Assembly: GCA_023664625.1 (NCBI GenBank) | Contig: JAMPFD010000004.1 | Location: 62,001 to 126,000, forward strand | Direction of reading: 5' to 3' | From: Bacillota bacterium | Lineage (GTDB): Bacteria; Bacteroidota; Bacteroidia; Bacteroidales; Bacteroidaceae | Length of the DNA: 64,000 bases | Shown here: in pieces, positions 16,476 to 26,628 of the stretch | How positions within the stretch are numbered: the first letter of the stretch is position 1 | How the letters are laid out: every line of letters begins with the position of its first letter | Notes under the pieces: generated by a model | Told to the model about the DNA's origin: nothing | Seen by the model: the letters and a program-made list of their open reading frames with translations, nothing else | Database searches by the model: none | Translations under genes and position numbers: made by a program

Positions 16476-19400
16476 TTAAAAGCCGTCGAAATCAAAATAT
16501 TCATCATCGTTTTCCACAGGCTCTTTTCGGTCCTCTTTTCCGTTAGCAGGAGCAGTCGAATTCGGTGCTTCTTCATCTATAATTTCAAGAATGTCACTAT
16601 TTATATCCATACGGACTGTATTTCCATTTTGCATCTGCTGTTCATTATTGCTCTTCACTGTAGTTGTTCTTTCTACAGGAGCGGTCACCTGTGGCTGACT
16701 CTTTTCCGCCGCATCCGGTACAGGAATATCTTGTAATTGATTGACTGAGCCGGATTCCGTCTCCTGTTTTTCCTGAATTTCCGTCGGCACTTCCACCTCC
16801 AGCGACACCGATTCCTGTGTAATAACGATACCGTCGTCATTACCTGTTGCGTCCTCCACAATCGGAATATCCGGCATTGCCTCTATCATGTCCTCACTTT
16901 CACTCTCAGCGGAAACATCAACCGGGACTATTATTCCGTCATCTTCGCTGGCCATTGAAGAATCCTCAGTTTCAGGCTCACCGACTTTATCTTCTGTACT
17001 TGGTTTCAGCTCCGGGTCATAAAGTTCCGGAGAAACAATCTGTTCTTCAAGTATCGCTACGGCAGGTTTCGGCATAGGTGCAAAATGTTCTGAGTAGAAC
17101 TTGTCGTAATCATTATAGCTGAACTGTACTCCAAGAAGAGGAAGATTCGTTCTGCTTATAACAACATTACGACTACCCTTGGCAATGGTCATTATCCGGG
17201 TATTACTGTAGAGTGCACGGGCATATACCAAAGCCTCACCAAAGTTACGGAAACCGCTGACGGCAAGACGGTGCATATCGCTGAAATTTTCTATTTCTAT
17301 ATCGAAATTACGCACAAGATAACTTGTGAAATTATATTTCGCAAGGCTGTACAGCAACTGATTTTCGTTAAGAGAGTCAGGATTATAGGTCATGAGGAAT
17401 ATGAACTCCTCATCAGCATTTGACGACAATGTACTGACCGTGTCAGCATCCTCAGCAAGGACGGCAGAACGGTAATCCCATATATTGGAAATATCGAACT
17501 TTGCCCCCCTCAGTTTTCTTCCCGCCTTGACACCATTGATTATCATTCCTGCAAGCGGAGACACTTCACTCTCCGGATATTCATTCACAACACGTTCCAT
17601 TGCATGAAGGCAACTGTCAGCATCTCCTTGGTTAAGCCGCGTCATGCCTCCGACAAAAAGGAACTTATCCCTATGTGCTCCCAAAGGATAACGTTGTTCA
17701 GAAATAAGAGTATTGCGAGAGACCGTTGAGAAATTATCAGCTTTGAAGGCATCATAAGTTTCAGCATAAAGCGAGTCTTCCTTATGAGTACCATAGCGCA
17801 TGTTATCGGCGAAGTTCGGATCGTTCACAATCTTTGACCATTGTGAGTCCGAATGTCTTTCCGCCAACAGACGCTTATATTGTTCTGCTTCTGAGAAATC
17901 TCCCTTTCGTGAATATAAGAGGAATAGATGGTAATACAATTCGTCATTCTTCTCAAATCCTGGGAATTCTGCAGAAAGACGTTTCAACTCCTTTTCAGAA
18001 AGAGGAAGATTATCCAGCTTGTCCTTAAAGATTACACCTGCATTGAACAAAGCGTCAGACAATATCTGACTGGAAGCCGCAAGCTGTTCTTCCGTAAAAG
18101 GGATCTGTGCCAGATAGTACTCACGCTTATGTGGATCAAGGGCAGCCGAGTCAGTCTGTTCCTCCATCTCATCACCCATAGACAGTGAGTCCTGCACTGC
18201 CATATCCGTACTGTCAGCCATTTCTTCCGCCTTATCCCAAGATGCCGATGCAACCACAGTCTTGTTGGCACGTTGCCAGTCATCGGCATTATCTCTTCTT
18301 CCCCACTGCTGGACAAACATCTGCTTACCCTGCTGCACAGCGGCGGGATTATAAAAATAAAATGTACTGTTCTGTCCGAAAGGAGTCGTCTGTGACGTAT
18401 TGGCATTAGTGTTGCCTGCAACATTTCCCTGCCCGGCATTATTCCTTGCCTCCTCTTCCAGTTTATTCAGTCTCTCCTCCTTTTCTTTTTTCTTCAATGC
18501 GTCAATCACACGGTCAATAGCGGCATTACGATCTTTCTCATCCATTTTCGCAAGACTTTGCAGCGAATCCTGCAAATGTATGTTATCCGTATGAGGAGCA
18601 AGAAGGTCAAGAATCTTCGAACGTTCCGACAATTGTTCATAGTCTTTACGGTCACTGTCAAGAAGTCCTATCGCCTCACCATAACAACGGCGGGCATCTC
18701 CAAACTTCTCTGTAGCCCAGTAAAGGTCACCAAGATGCAGCAACAGCACTCCTTTCTCTATGCCAGAACGTGCCGCTTCCCTATTTCCCCGTTCATATGC
18801 GGTAATAGCTTTGACAGTATCATTCTCCGCAAGATACACATTTCCCATGGCATAATATACCTGGTCAAGATATTCGGAATTCTTATCTGAACGAGCCATG
18901 GCTTTCAGTTTACCTATCTTGGACTTTGCCTGACTGCGCGGCATAACCTCCGTCATGGATATTCTCGCATTGAATTCAAGTTCGTAAGGAGGGTTCTGCC
19001 GGATACAACGACGGAAAGCAGCATAAGCCTCCATATTCTTTCCCAAGGCGGCATATACCTGACCAAGGATATACCATTCACGGGCACGCTGCTTAGAACG
19101 CATCTCATGGCGTATAACCTGACGCAGATAGACCACAGACTGTTCAAGATCTCCTGTACGCAGGTAATAGTCGGCAAGAGTATAATCCCACTCTTTTCTC
19201 GCACGCCAGTCTATGGAATCACGCGACATATTACGTATCACATCCTCAGCATCATACAGCCAATCCTGTTCAATATAGCATTTTGCCAGCCACGCACGGG
19301 CTTTACCGTAGATGGCCGGCTGTGTTTTGTATAGCCTTGACATATATGAGAATGTAGCGGCAGCCTCATCAAAAGCTCCGCTATGGAACTGAGAGCGTCC

Positions 19401-20252
19401 CATAAGCATCCATGCTTTCCACAAAAACGGATTATATTCACGACGGTTGAGCCATTCTATGTCACGTTCTGTCTTTTTTCTACTTTTTGTCCATTGCGGC
19501 CGTTTCTTTATGGAGTGCTGTTTGATAGCCTTCTGAGCCTTCGTGACGGCAGTCTCAAAATTCGTCTTTCCAAGTTCGCGGCTGGCTTTATTACCGACAT
19601 AATACAACGGAAGCATCTCTGTATAGTTATCCTTGTTCCCGTTTTCCTTTTCCAGTGAGCCTTCTATATAAGCCTGCGAGCCGTTAAAATAGGTATTATA
19701 TCGTGCGTTGAAGCTATGCCACCAACGTGAGGCAGAGGTGTTCTTCTGCGTGGAGCAACCTTGTATGCCGAAAAGTGTAAAAATAAATGCGACGACGACA
19801 GATGCCTTTGAAAGCAACGCAATGAGATCATCCTTCAACTGATTTGGAATATTGATATTACGTAGGATAAGACTTCTGTTCCATCCGGCAACGTCATCAT
19901 CCTTTAATGTATATAGGACATCGGCAAACTCTTCAATCTCGTCATCATCATAACTTGCAGAATCACGTCCCTGAAACTTGTCCAGCTGCTCGTCATCATA
20001 ATATTCTATATCCTTTATGGCAGCCTCCATCATACACTCCTGCTCACATTTTGTATCCTCACCGTTACAGGTGGCACACGTAGGTTCTGCATCGACAGGC
20101 TGCTCCTTGCCGCCTTTGGCAAGGAATCCCAATATTGCGCATAGCGCGCCGAGCAGAAGTATGGATACTACAAGTATAAGCAACAGGATTCTTTTTTCTT
20201 GTATTCTTAATTCTTTCTTACGGGAGCAATAAGCGAAAGACAACCTCCGCAA
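16476..20252 (-). CDS. porW: PorW/SprE-like TPR protein of the T9SS, fused to an N-terminal membrane protein
   Basis: The frame of 1258 residues has two parts. Residues 1-146 form a small protein with one membrane helix (RILLLILVVSILLLGALCAI), a Cys-rich stretch (CATCNGEDTKCEQEC), and an acidic segment, resembling a stand-alone protein found upstream of porW in other Bacteroidales. From about 147 a second export signal appears (ASVVVAFIFTLFGIQGC), with a lipobox ending at Cys166. A long TPR region follows (about 170-620), then a low-complexity linker, more repeats, and an acidic Gln/Glu/Pro-rich tail. RWWHSFNARYNTYFNG is typical of SprE/PorW, which is needed for T9SS function. No stop separates the parts. 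A TTG at 19817 could give a separate lipoprotein start. Confidence 0.8.
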   Translation of the reverse strand: MRRLSFAYCSRKKELRIQEKRILLLILVVSILLLGALCAILGFLAKGGKEQPVDAEPTCATCNGEDTKCEQECMMEAAIKDIEYYDDEQLDKFQGRDSASYDDDEIEEFADVLYTLKDDDVAGWNRSLILRNINIPNQLKDDLIALLSKASVVVAFIFTLFGIQGCSTQKNTSASRWWHSFNARYNTYFNGSQAYIEGSLEKENGNKDNYTEMLPLYYVGNKASRELGKTNFETAVTKAQKAIKQHSIKKRPQWTKSRKKTERDIEWLNRREYNPFLWKAWMLMGRSQFHSGAFDEAAATFSYMSRLYKTQPAIYGKARAWLAKCYIEQDWLYDAEDVIRNMSRDSIDWRARKEWDYTLADYYLRTGDLEQSVVYLRQVIRHEMRSKQRAREWYILGQVYAALGKNMEAYAAFRRCIRQNPPYELEFNARISMTEVMPRSQAKSKIGKLKAMARSDKNSEYLDQVYYAMGNVYLAENDTVKAITAYERGNREAARSGIEKGVLLLHLGDLYWATEKFGDARRCYGEAIGLLDSDRKDYEQLSERSKILDLLAPHTDNIHLQDSLQSLAKMDEKDRNAAIDRVIDALKKKEKEERLNKLEEEARNNAGQGNVAGNTNANTSQTTPFGQNSTFYFYNPAAVQQGKQMFVQQWGRRDNADDWQRANKTVVASASWDKAEEMADSTDMAVQDSLSMGDEMEEQTDSAALDPHKREYYLAQIPFTEEQLAASSQILSDALFNAGVIFKDKLDNLPLSEKELKRLSAEFPGFEKNDELYYHLFLLYSRKGDFSEAEQYKRLLAERHSDSQWSKIVNDPNFADNMRYGTHKEDSLYAETYDAFKADNFSTVSRNTLISEQRYPLGAHRDKFLFVGGMTRLNQGDADSCLHAMERVVNEYPESEVSPLAGMIINGVKAGRKLRGAKFDISNIWDYRSAVLAEDADTVSTLSSNADEEFIFLMTYNPDSLNENQLLYSLAKYNFTSYLVRNFDIEIENFSDMHRLAVSGFRNFGEALVYARALYSNTRIMTIAKGSRNVVISRTNLPLLGVQFSYNDYDKFYSEHFAPMPKPAVAILEEQIVSPELYDPELKPSTEDKVGEPETEDSSMASEDDGIIVPVDVSAESESEDMIEAMPDIPIVEDATGNDDGIVITQESVSLEVEVPTEIQEKQETESGSVNQLQDIPVPDAAEKSQPQVTAPVERTTTVKSNNEQQMQNGNTVRMDINSDILEIIDEEAPNSTAPANGKEDRKEPVENDDEYFDFDGF

Positions 20253-20342
20253 TTCATCCCCACATTATTATAACGCAGCCTGCGCAATATTATTGTACAC
20301 CATGTCGTCTTTCCATGCGCAATACGATGGATACGTACTATA

Positions 20343-21599
20343 TTACCGCACTTCCTCAATCCGGAAACCGGCCTTGACCAAATCGTCCCAGAAATGTGGA
20401 TAAGACTTGCTTACCACTTCCGGATGGTTTATTGTCATAGGACCGAGGATTATTGACATCGGTGCTATCGCCATCGCCATACGGTGATCATCGTAGGTTT
20501 CAATTACCGCATCGGCCTCCCTCTCGCACCGTTCACCGTCCCAACGCAACTCCGAGTCATTAAAATCATACAGCACAAATCCAAGCTTGCGCATCTCAGT
20601 CTTCATTGCTTCTATGCGATCCGTCTCCTTTATCTTCAAAGAGGCAAGCCCCCTGAAATAGAAATGCAGATTGCAGGCACAGCAAGTGGCGATAAGCGTC
20701 TGGGCGAGATCCGGCTGATGTGTGAAGTCAAAGTCCATGCGGGGCAACGTCCGGTCATGGCATGTTAGTGTCGCCGTAGTCGGCACAAGTTTTTCCGTAA
20801 CCGCAAATTTAGTCTTCACTCCAAGCATGGAGAACATGTACTTCACCTGAGAATCCCCCTGTCGCGAACCATCCATGACCCCTTGCAAATTAATACGGCA
20901 GTCTTCGTTGCAATACATCGCCATCATCTGGTACCAATAACTTGAAGCACTCCAGTCACTCTCTATATAATAAGGTATAGGAATGTACTTCCGAGGCTTC
21001 ACTGTTATAGTGTCTACACCTGTCCAGTCCGCTTCCGCCCCGAAATCACGCATGGTACACAAAGTCAGGTCTATATACGGATGCGAGACAATGTTTCCCT
21101 CAAGCATGAGTGTCAGTCCCTCCTGCATCACAGGGCCTATCATCATCAAGGCTGAAATATACTGTGAGCTTACATTTCCTGGAATAGAGAGCTTGCCTCC
21201 GGCGAGTTCCTTTCCGGTAATACGCAACGGCGGATAGCCATCCTCTCCAAGATACTCTATCTGCGCACCGAGACGGCGCAGGGCATCGACAAGAATCCTT
21301 ATCGGCCTATGAGTCATCCTTTCCGTACCGGTCAGCACATGCGTCTCACCGGGCAAAGCACTGAGATATGCAGTCAGGAAGCGCATGGCAGTGCCCGCTG
21401 CCTTTATATCAATAACTTCCGGCATATCATTCAAAGCACGTATGATGACATCTGTATCGTCACAGTCAGAAAGGTTATCCAACTGACCGTAATTTCCCGC
21501 CATGGCAGATATTACCAATGCACGGTTGCTGATACTCTTTGACGATGGCAGCTTTATGTCTGTCCTGATTGCATTTGGAGCGGATATTCTGTATTTCAT
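20343..21599 (-). CDS. aroA: 3-phosphoshikimate 1-carboxyvinyltransferase (EPSP synthase)
   Basis: The enzyme has 418 residues. It catalyses the sixth step of the shikimate pathway, joining phosphoenolpyruvate to shikimate 3-phosphate. Visible motifs are LPSSKSISNRALVISAMAG (substrate-binding Lys, Ser and Arg), AGTAMRFLTAYLSALPGE, GNVSSQYISALMMIGP, KIKETDRIEAMKTE, and YDDHRMAMAIAPMS. It is shorter than the E. coli enzyme, as is usual for the Bacteroidota form. Its start overlaps the upstream cca stop by 4 nt (ATGA), which indicates translational coupling. Confidence 0.95.
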   Translation of the reverse strand: MKYRISAPNAIRTDIKLPSSKSISNRALVISAMAGNYGQLDNLSDCDDTDVIIRALNDMPEVIDIKAAGTAMRFLTAYLSALPGETHVLTGTERMTHRPIRILVDALRRLGAQIEYLGEDGYPPLRITGKELAGGKLSIPGNVSSQYISALMMIGPVMQEGLTLMLEGNIVSHPYIDLTLCTMRDFGAEADWTGVDTITVKPRKYIPIPYYIESDWSASSYWYQMMAMYCNEDCRINLQGVMDGSRQGDSQVKYMFSMLGVKTKFAVTEKLVPTTATLTCHDRTLPRMDFDFTHQPDLAQTLIATCCACNLHFYFRGLASLKIKETDRIEAMKTEMRKLGFVLYDFNDSELRWDGERCEREADAVIETYDDHRMAMAIAPMSIILGPMTINHPEVVSKSYPHFWDDLVKAGFRIEEVR

Positions 21600-23083
21600 G
21601 CCAATTTCATTTCTTTAGCCTTCTTCATAAGAAGTTCTATGAGAGGTTCACGCTCGTTAGGCACCACATTGTCCAACACCGCATTCTTCAAGGCTTGCTT
21701 CAATGCCCCCACCTCACGTGACGGAGTAAGATTGAACATCTCCATTATCTCGTTGCCGTCTATTACAGGCTGTAACAATCTGCGGAAATCCCTTTCTTTC
21801 AAGTCTGCAAGTTTCTCACGCACAAGCCTGAAATTCTCAAGGAAGCGCTTTTTTCTTACCTCATTCTTTGAGGTGATGTCCGCCTCGCACAGCGTCATAA
21901 GATCATCTATATCATCACCGGCATCACTGATAAGGCGGCGCACGGCACTGTCTGTCACCTCCTCATCGGCTATGACAATAGGACGCATGTGCAAATCCAC
22001 AAGCTTCTCGACATACTTCATTTTCATGTCCATAGGCAACTTAAGCCTACGGAACAAGGCAGGAACCATTTTCGCCCCAAGATAGTTATGGTTATGGAAT
22101 GTCCATCCGACAGGATGCTCCCATCTTTTTGACTTAGGCTTGCCTATGTCATGCAGCAACGCCGCCCAACGGAGCCACAACGCCATTTCAGCAGTACCGG
22201 GAGCTGATGTGGCACGTGCCACGTTATCCAGCACCTCAAGAGTATGATAGAAATTATTCTTGTGTGCCCTGCCATTCTTTGTCTCCACGATGTCAAGATT
22301 GGACACCTCAGGAAGGATAATCTGGAGAAGTCCGCAGCGATGCAGATCCATGAATCCCTTTGAGGGTGTCCTTGTCATCATGATTTTATTAAGCTCCTCC
22401 TGAATGCGCTCACCTGAAATAATCTTTATACGCTCACGGTTACGCTCGAGAGCGTCAAAAGTCTCGTCATCAATGAAGAAATCCAGCTGTGTGGCAAAGC
22501 GTATACAACGCAACATACGCAAAGGATCGTCAGAGAAGGTTATGTCCGGATCCAACGGAGTGCGTATTATCCCGTCCTCCATGTCATATATTCCGTCAAA
22601 CGGATCGACAAGATCCCCAAAGCGTTCCCTGTTAAGACAGATTGCAAGAGCATTAATAGTGAAGTCACGCCTGTTCTGGTCATCTTCAAGCGTACCGTCC
22701 TCAACGATGGGTTTCCGTGAACCCCGCTGATAGCTTTCCTTTCGTGCACCGACGAACTCAACCTCAATTTCCTTATACACCGGCTTATCTGCCGCCCCTC
22801 CCTTGACACGCTCACGGAACTTCACCTGTGCCGTACCGAAATTTCTGAATACAGACAAATGCGCCCTGCGTCCGAGCTTGTCTTTCAGAGCCTGCGCCAC
22901 ACTGATGCCACTGCCCACGACAACGACATCAATATCGTTTGAGGGACGCTCAAGAAATATATCCCTGACATATCCGCCGACGACATAACATTCCAATCCC
23001 AGCTCATCGGCAGTATCGCCTATAAGATGGAATACAGGAGTATCAAGGATCTCCGCCAGTTCATCGTCTGAGTAGAGTTTCAT
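21596..23083 (-). CDS. cca: CCA tRNA nucleotidyltransferase with HD domain
   Basis: The protein has 495 residues. The N-terminal polymerase-beta-like head has YVVGGYVRDIFL and NDIDVVVVG (the catalytic Asp pair), RRDFTINALAICLN, and the neck motif DPLRMLRCIRFATQLDF. The RNA-binding neck and body follow. From about residue 290 an HD-type domain (LRWAALLHDIGKPKSKRW) is present. It adds or repairs the CCA end of tRNAs, which fits the absence of an encoded CCA in both tRNA genes here. The HD domain may carry phosphatase activity as in E. coli Cca. It overlaps aroA by 4 nt. Confidence 0.93.
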   Translation of the reverse strand: MKLYSDDELAEILDTPVFHLIGDTADELGLECYVVGGYVRDIFLERPSNDIDVVVVGSGISVAQALKDKLGRRAHLSVFRNFGTAQVKFRERVKGGAADKPVYKEIEVEFVGARKESYQRGSRKPIVEDGTLEDDQNRRDFTINALAICLNRERFGDLVDPFDGIYDMEDGIIRTPLDPDITFSDDPLRMLRCIRFATQLDFFIDDETFDALERNRERIKIISGERIQEELNKIMMTRTPSKGFMDLHRCGLLQIILPEVSNLDIVETKNGRAHKNNFYHTLEVLDNVARATSAPGTAEMALWLRWAALLHDIGKPKSKRWEHPVGWTFHNHNYLGAKMVPALFRRLKLPMDMKMKYVEKLVDLHMRPIVIADEEVTDSAVRRLISDAGDDIDDLMTLCEADITSKNEVRKKRFLENFRLVREKLADLKERDFRRLLQPVIDGNEIMEMFNLTPSREVGALKQALKNAVLDNVVPNEREPLIELLMKKAKEMKLA

Positions 23084-23112
23084 GTTTCAATAATTGTATT
23101 TCATTCTGTCCG

Positions 23113-23520
23113 TCACAGTATTTCTCCAAGAGGTGTCATGACAAAATCACGTTCGTACATCAATGGATGCGGAATAGTAAGTTCTTCCGTACTCATTCTT
23201 ATATCGTCATAAAGCAGGATATCTATATCAATGTTCCTGTCATGATACTCTCCGGAGACAGACTTCACAGTCCTTCCCATTTCACATTCTATCTGCTGCG
23301 TGGCACGCAACACCTCTGCCGGCGTTTTCTCCGTCTTCACCCTTACGGCAGCGTTGACAAAGGTGTTTTCTGAAGAGAACCCCCACGGCTCGGTAACAAG
23401 GAAAGAAGACCGGCGCACTATCGCGCCGACCTCCTCTCCTATCCTGTCAATGGCTGCAAGGATATTCCGTTCCTTGTCTCCGAGATTCGATCCCAAGCCG
23501 AGATAAACAGTATGCTCCAT
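23113..23520 (-). CDS. folK: 6-hydroxymethyl-dihydropterin pyrophosphokinase
   Basis: The product of 135 residues starts MEHTVYLGLGSNLGDKERNI, the family's N-terminal signature. It transfers pyrophosphate from ATP to 6-hydroxymethyl-7,8-dihydropterin in folate synthesis. Further motifs are EPWGFSSENTFVNAAVRVKT, EMGRTVKSVSGEYHDRNIDI with the Mg-binding Asp pair (DIDIL), and the C-terminal IPHPLMYERDFVMTPL. The start at 23520 is preferred over the longer frame from 23559, because the first beta-strand begins there. It lies between queA and cca on one strand with short gaps. Confidence 0.93.
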   Translation of the reverse strand: MEHTVYLGLGSNLGDKERNILAAIDRIGEEVGAIVRRSSFLVTEPWGFSSENTFVNAAVRVKTEKTPAEVLRATQQIECEMGRTVKSVSGEYHDRNIDIDILLYDDIRMSTEELTIPHPLMYERDFVMTPLGEIL

Positions 23521-23586
23521 CCTGAAAAGTCTTTCCGCGCAGCAAAAAAGGGACTTCACGTCATTTCACTGACGAACTGTATGTTT

Positions 23587-24768
23587 TTAGTCATTAAGTA
23601 TCAGCATCGCATCGCCGAAACAGCCGAACTGATAGCCGTTCTCCAAAGCTTTTCCGTAAGCCTCCCATACAAGGTCGTAACCGCCGAATGCCGCGACATT
23701 CATTATGAGAGTTGATAGCGGATGATAAAAATTAGCCACCATGCTGTCAGCAAGCCCGAACTCATAAGGCGGGAAGATAAACTTGCTTGTCCATCCCTCA
23801 TAGGGTTTCAGGAAGCCGTCAGTACCGACAGATGTCTCTGTAGCCTTCGTCACACTCGTTCCTACGGCACAGACGCGATGACCGGCTCTCTTTGTGCTGT
23901 TTACCAATTCACAGGCCTCTTCCGTTACTGTCATCTGCTCGGAGTCCATCTTGTGCTTCGTAAGGTCCTCCACCTCTATGTCATTAAAGTTGCCGAGACC
24001 GCAATGGAGAGTGATGAAAGCAGCATTAATGCCGGCAATTTCAAGACGTTTCATCACCTCACGGGTAAAATGAAGTCCTGTTGCCGGTGCTGTCACGGCA
24101 CCCTCATTCTTCGCAAACACGCACTGAAAATCTTCCATATCTTCCTCCGTTACCGGACGTTCACGCTTTCCGTTCATCGCCGGATCAATGATATAGCGCG
24201 GTAACGGTGACTCTCCAAGAGCGAAAAGCTCACGCTTAAACTCATCATGAGGGCAGTCATAGAGAAAGCGCAGTGTGCGGCCGCGGCTTGTCGTATTGTC
24301 TATCACTTCGGCAACCATGGTACCCGACTCATCGAAGAACAGCTTATTGCCTATACGTATCTTGCGCGCCGGCTCGACGAGCACGTCCCACAGACGCATC
24401 TCCTCTTTCAGTTCCCTGAGGAGAAGGACTTCAATCTTGGCGTCAGTCTTCTCCTTCGTGCCATAGAGACGTGCCGGGAAGACCTTTGTATCATTGAAAA
24501 TGAATGTATCTCCCTCGTCAAAGTAATTTACAATATCCACAAAACGGAGGTATTCCGGATTTCCATCCGCATCCTTCAAAGGATTTCCATCCGCATCCGT
24601 ACGGTACATGTCTATTGTCTGCGATTTCTTGTGAAGCACCATAAGACGGCACTGATCAGGACGCTTAATCTGAAATGTCACGCCTGATTTCAATGTATGC
24701 TCCTCTGTATGAGGATAAAGTGCCACTTGCTCTGCCGGCAATTTGAATTTGAAATTACTTAACTTCAT
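23587..24768 (-). CDS. queA: S-adenosylmethionine:tRNA ribosyltransferase-isomerase
   Basis: The protein has 393 residues. It moves the ribosyl part of SAM onto 7-aminomethyl-7-deazaguanine at tRNA position 34 to make epoxyqueuosine. It starts MKLSNFKFKLPAEQVALYPH. Motifs include TFIFNDTKVFPARLYG, VTAPATGLHFT, HCGLGNFNDIEVEDLTKHKM, and FIFPPYEFGLADSMVANFYH. It carries the longer central insertion seen in Bacteroidota homologues (DADGNPLKDADGNP, itself a short internal repeat). It lies 9 nt downstream of truB, so both tRNA-modification genes probably share a transcript. Confidence 0.95.
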   Translation of the reverse strand: MKLSNFKFKLPAEQVALYPHTEEHTLKSGVTFQIKRPDQCRLMVLHKKSQTIDMYRTDADGNPLKDADGNPEYLRFVDIVNYFDEGDTFIFNDTKVFPARLYGTKEKTDAKIEVLLLRELKEEMRLWDVLVEPARKIRIGNKLFFDESGTMVAEVIDNTTSRGRTLRFLYDCPHDEFKRELFALGESPLPRYIIDPAMNGKRERPVTEEDMEDFQCVFAKNEGAVTAPATGLHFTREVMKRLEIAGINAAFITLHCGLGNFNDIEVEDLTKHKMDSEQMTVTEEACELVNSTKRAGHRVCAVGTSVTKATETSVGTDGFLKPYEGWTSKFIFPPYEFGLADSMVANFYHPLSTLIMNVAAFGGYDLVWEAYGKALENGYQFGCFGDAMLILND

Positions 24769-24777
24769 ATATGTATT

Positions 24778-25581
24778 TTATTGTTTTCCTGTTTCTTCTC
24801 CTTGTTTCACACTCTTATGCCTACGCTTGTGATGTCTTGATGCCCCGTCATGGTGTCCGCCGTTTTCGCCTCCGCAAGGATAAGGTTCGACTTCCTGAGC
24901 TGCAAACCACTCATGAAACTGCTCAAAATCCATACAGTCTTCTATGCGCACATCACCTAACTGAGTCCTGCACAGCGACGTGAGGAACGCTCCGCTGCCA
25001 AGAGCCTCACCGATGTCCCTGCCGAGAGAACGGATATACGTCCCTTTCCCGCAGACGACACGGATACTTGCCCATTTCCTGTCATCATCAAACTCAAGAA
25101 GCTCTATCCTCTCCACATGCACCGGTTTAGGGGCTATCGCCACATCACGGCCTGCCCTGCCGTGCTCATAGGCACGCTTTCCGTTAATTTTAATAGCACT
25201 GTAGATTGGCGGCGTCTGCATGATATCACCCTCAAAAGTCCTCAGAGTATCCTCCAGAAGCTGACGTGTGATATGCTTTTTCGGATAAGTATGGTCAACG
25301 GTGTGCTCACGGTCATACGACGCCGTGGTACATCCGAACTGCACACCGGCAACATATTCTTTCGTATGAAGCTGCAAGGACTCTATCTCTTTAGTCTTCT
25401 TGCCGGTGCATAGTATCAGGACTCCGGTGGCAAGTGGATCAAGCGTTCCGGCGTGTCCCATCTTTACCCTCTTTATGCCAAGGCGCTTTGACACCACAAA
25501 ACGAATGTGCGCCAAAGCTCCGAAACTTGACATGCCGTAAGGCTTGTTTATGTATAAATACTCTCCTTCGTGAAAGTTCAT
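24778..25581 (-). CDS. truB: tRNA pseudouridine-55 synthase
   Basis: The protein has 267 residues. It isomerises U55 in the T loop of tRNAs. The catalytic Asp is in GHAGTLDPLATGVLILCTGK. Other marks are YINKPYGMSSFGALAHIRF, TPPIYSAIKINGKRAYEHGR, and CGKGTYIRSLGRDIGEALGS. The C-terminus has a His/Arg/Lys-rich tail (GGENGGHHDGASRHHKRRHK) that is not part of the enzyme core and could help RNA binding. The gene stands between uppP and queA, a common Bacteroidales order. Confidence 0.95.
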   Translation of the reverse strand: MNFHEGEYLYINKPYGMSSFGALAHIRFVVSKRLGIKRVKMGHAGTLDPLATGVLILCTGKKTKEIESLQLHTKEYVAGVQFGCTTASYDREHTVDHTYPKKHITRQLLEDTLRTFEGDIMQTPPIYSAIKINGKRAYEHGRAGRDVAIAPKPVHVERIELLEFDDDRKWASIRVVCGKGTYIRSLGRDIGEALGSGAFLTSLCRTQLGDVRIEDCMDFEQFHEWFAAQEVEPYPCGGENGGHHDGASRHHKRRHKSVKQGEETGKQ

Positions 25582-25802
25582 TATTCCTAAAATGGGATAT
25601 ATTGATTGTCTGTATCTGTTACAGGACTCCTTTTGGGAATAAAACGGAATCCGATAATGGAGTCATGCCGACATAGACTCAAAGGAAATTTGCCGGCAGC
25701 CGGTCAAAAGGAAGGCAAAGAAAGCGAAAACGCAAGACTTCCGGCTATCACCCTTTGAATGGTGCTCATCAGCAGCTCCACCTGCTTCTTCCGTGGATTT
25801 TA

Positions 25803-26600
25803 TCAGATAAAATTGCACAGAATGGTGACAGTTCCTGCTATTGCGCAGTATATGCCGAAATATACAAGCTTGCCTTTCTTTACAATATTTATCATCCACT
25901 TGCACGCCAGACATCCGCTGACAAAAGCAGCCAGGAATCCTACGGCAAGAGGAAGCACGTCTATTCCCCCGAAAAAAGCCTCTCCCTTGGCAGCCTTAAG
26001 CACATCGAGCAAGGCTTCTCCGAGAATAGGGGGTATCACCATGAGGAACGAGAACTGTGCAAGATTCTCCTTCTTGTTTCCGAGAAGCAGGCCTGTGGCT
26101 ATCGTTGAGCCGGAACGGCTGAGGCCCGGCATTACGGCAACTGCCTGCGCAAGACCGATAATGAAGGCATCAAGCATCCCTATTCCCGCTTTCTGCCTTG
26201 GCTTGGTATAGTAAGAGAATGTCAAAAGAGCCGCAGTACACAGCAGCATGATGCCGACAATGAGCAGGCCGGAGCCGAAAATTTTCTCCACATCATCCTT
26301 GAAAAAGACTCCGACTATGCCGATAGGAATCATGCTGACAATGATGTTCAGCATATACTTAGTCTCATCGTTCATCTCAAATTTAAATATACCTTTCAGC
26401 AACCATGCTATCTCACTCCACAGGATAACGAAGGTACTCATTACCGTAGCGACATGAACGGCGACGGTAAAAGCAAGATTCTCTTCTCCTTCAACACCGA
26501 AGAGATAAGAGCCTATGGCGAGATGACCGCTTGAACTTACCGGAAGATATTCCGTGAGCCCCTGTATAAGTCCCAGAATAAGAGCTTGTAACCAATCCAT
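25803..26600 (-). CDS. uppP: Undecaprenyl-diphosphatase
   Basis: This polytopic membrane protein of 265 residues removes one phosphate from undecaprenyl diphosphate, recycling the carrier for peptidoglycan and surface glycans. Conserved motifs are [20 protein letters not shown] and [20 protein letters not shown], which hold the catalytic Ser/Arg/Glu set of the BacA/UppP family. Seven to eight helices are evident. The gap to truB (about 220 nt) shows no convincing gene. Confidence 0.95.
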   Translation of the reverse strand: MDWLQALILGLIQGLTEYLPVSSSGHLAIGSYLFGVEGEENLAFTVAVHVATVMSTFVILWSEIAWLLKGIFKFEMNDETKYMLNIIVSMIPIGIVGVFFKDDVEKIFGSGLLIVGIMLLCTAALLTFSYYTKPRQKAGIGMLDAFIIGLAQAVAVMPGLSRSGSTIATGLLLGNKKENLAQFSFLMVIPPILGEALLDVLKAAKGEAFFGGIDVLPLAVGFLAAFVSGCLACKWMINIVKKGKLVYFGIYCAIAGTVTILCNFI

Positions 26601-26628
26601 AATTTATCTGTCGTGGAATTTATTGTTT

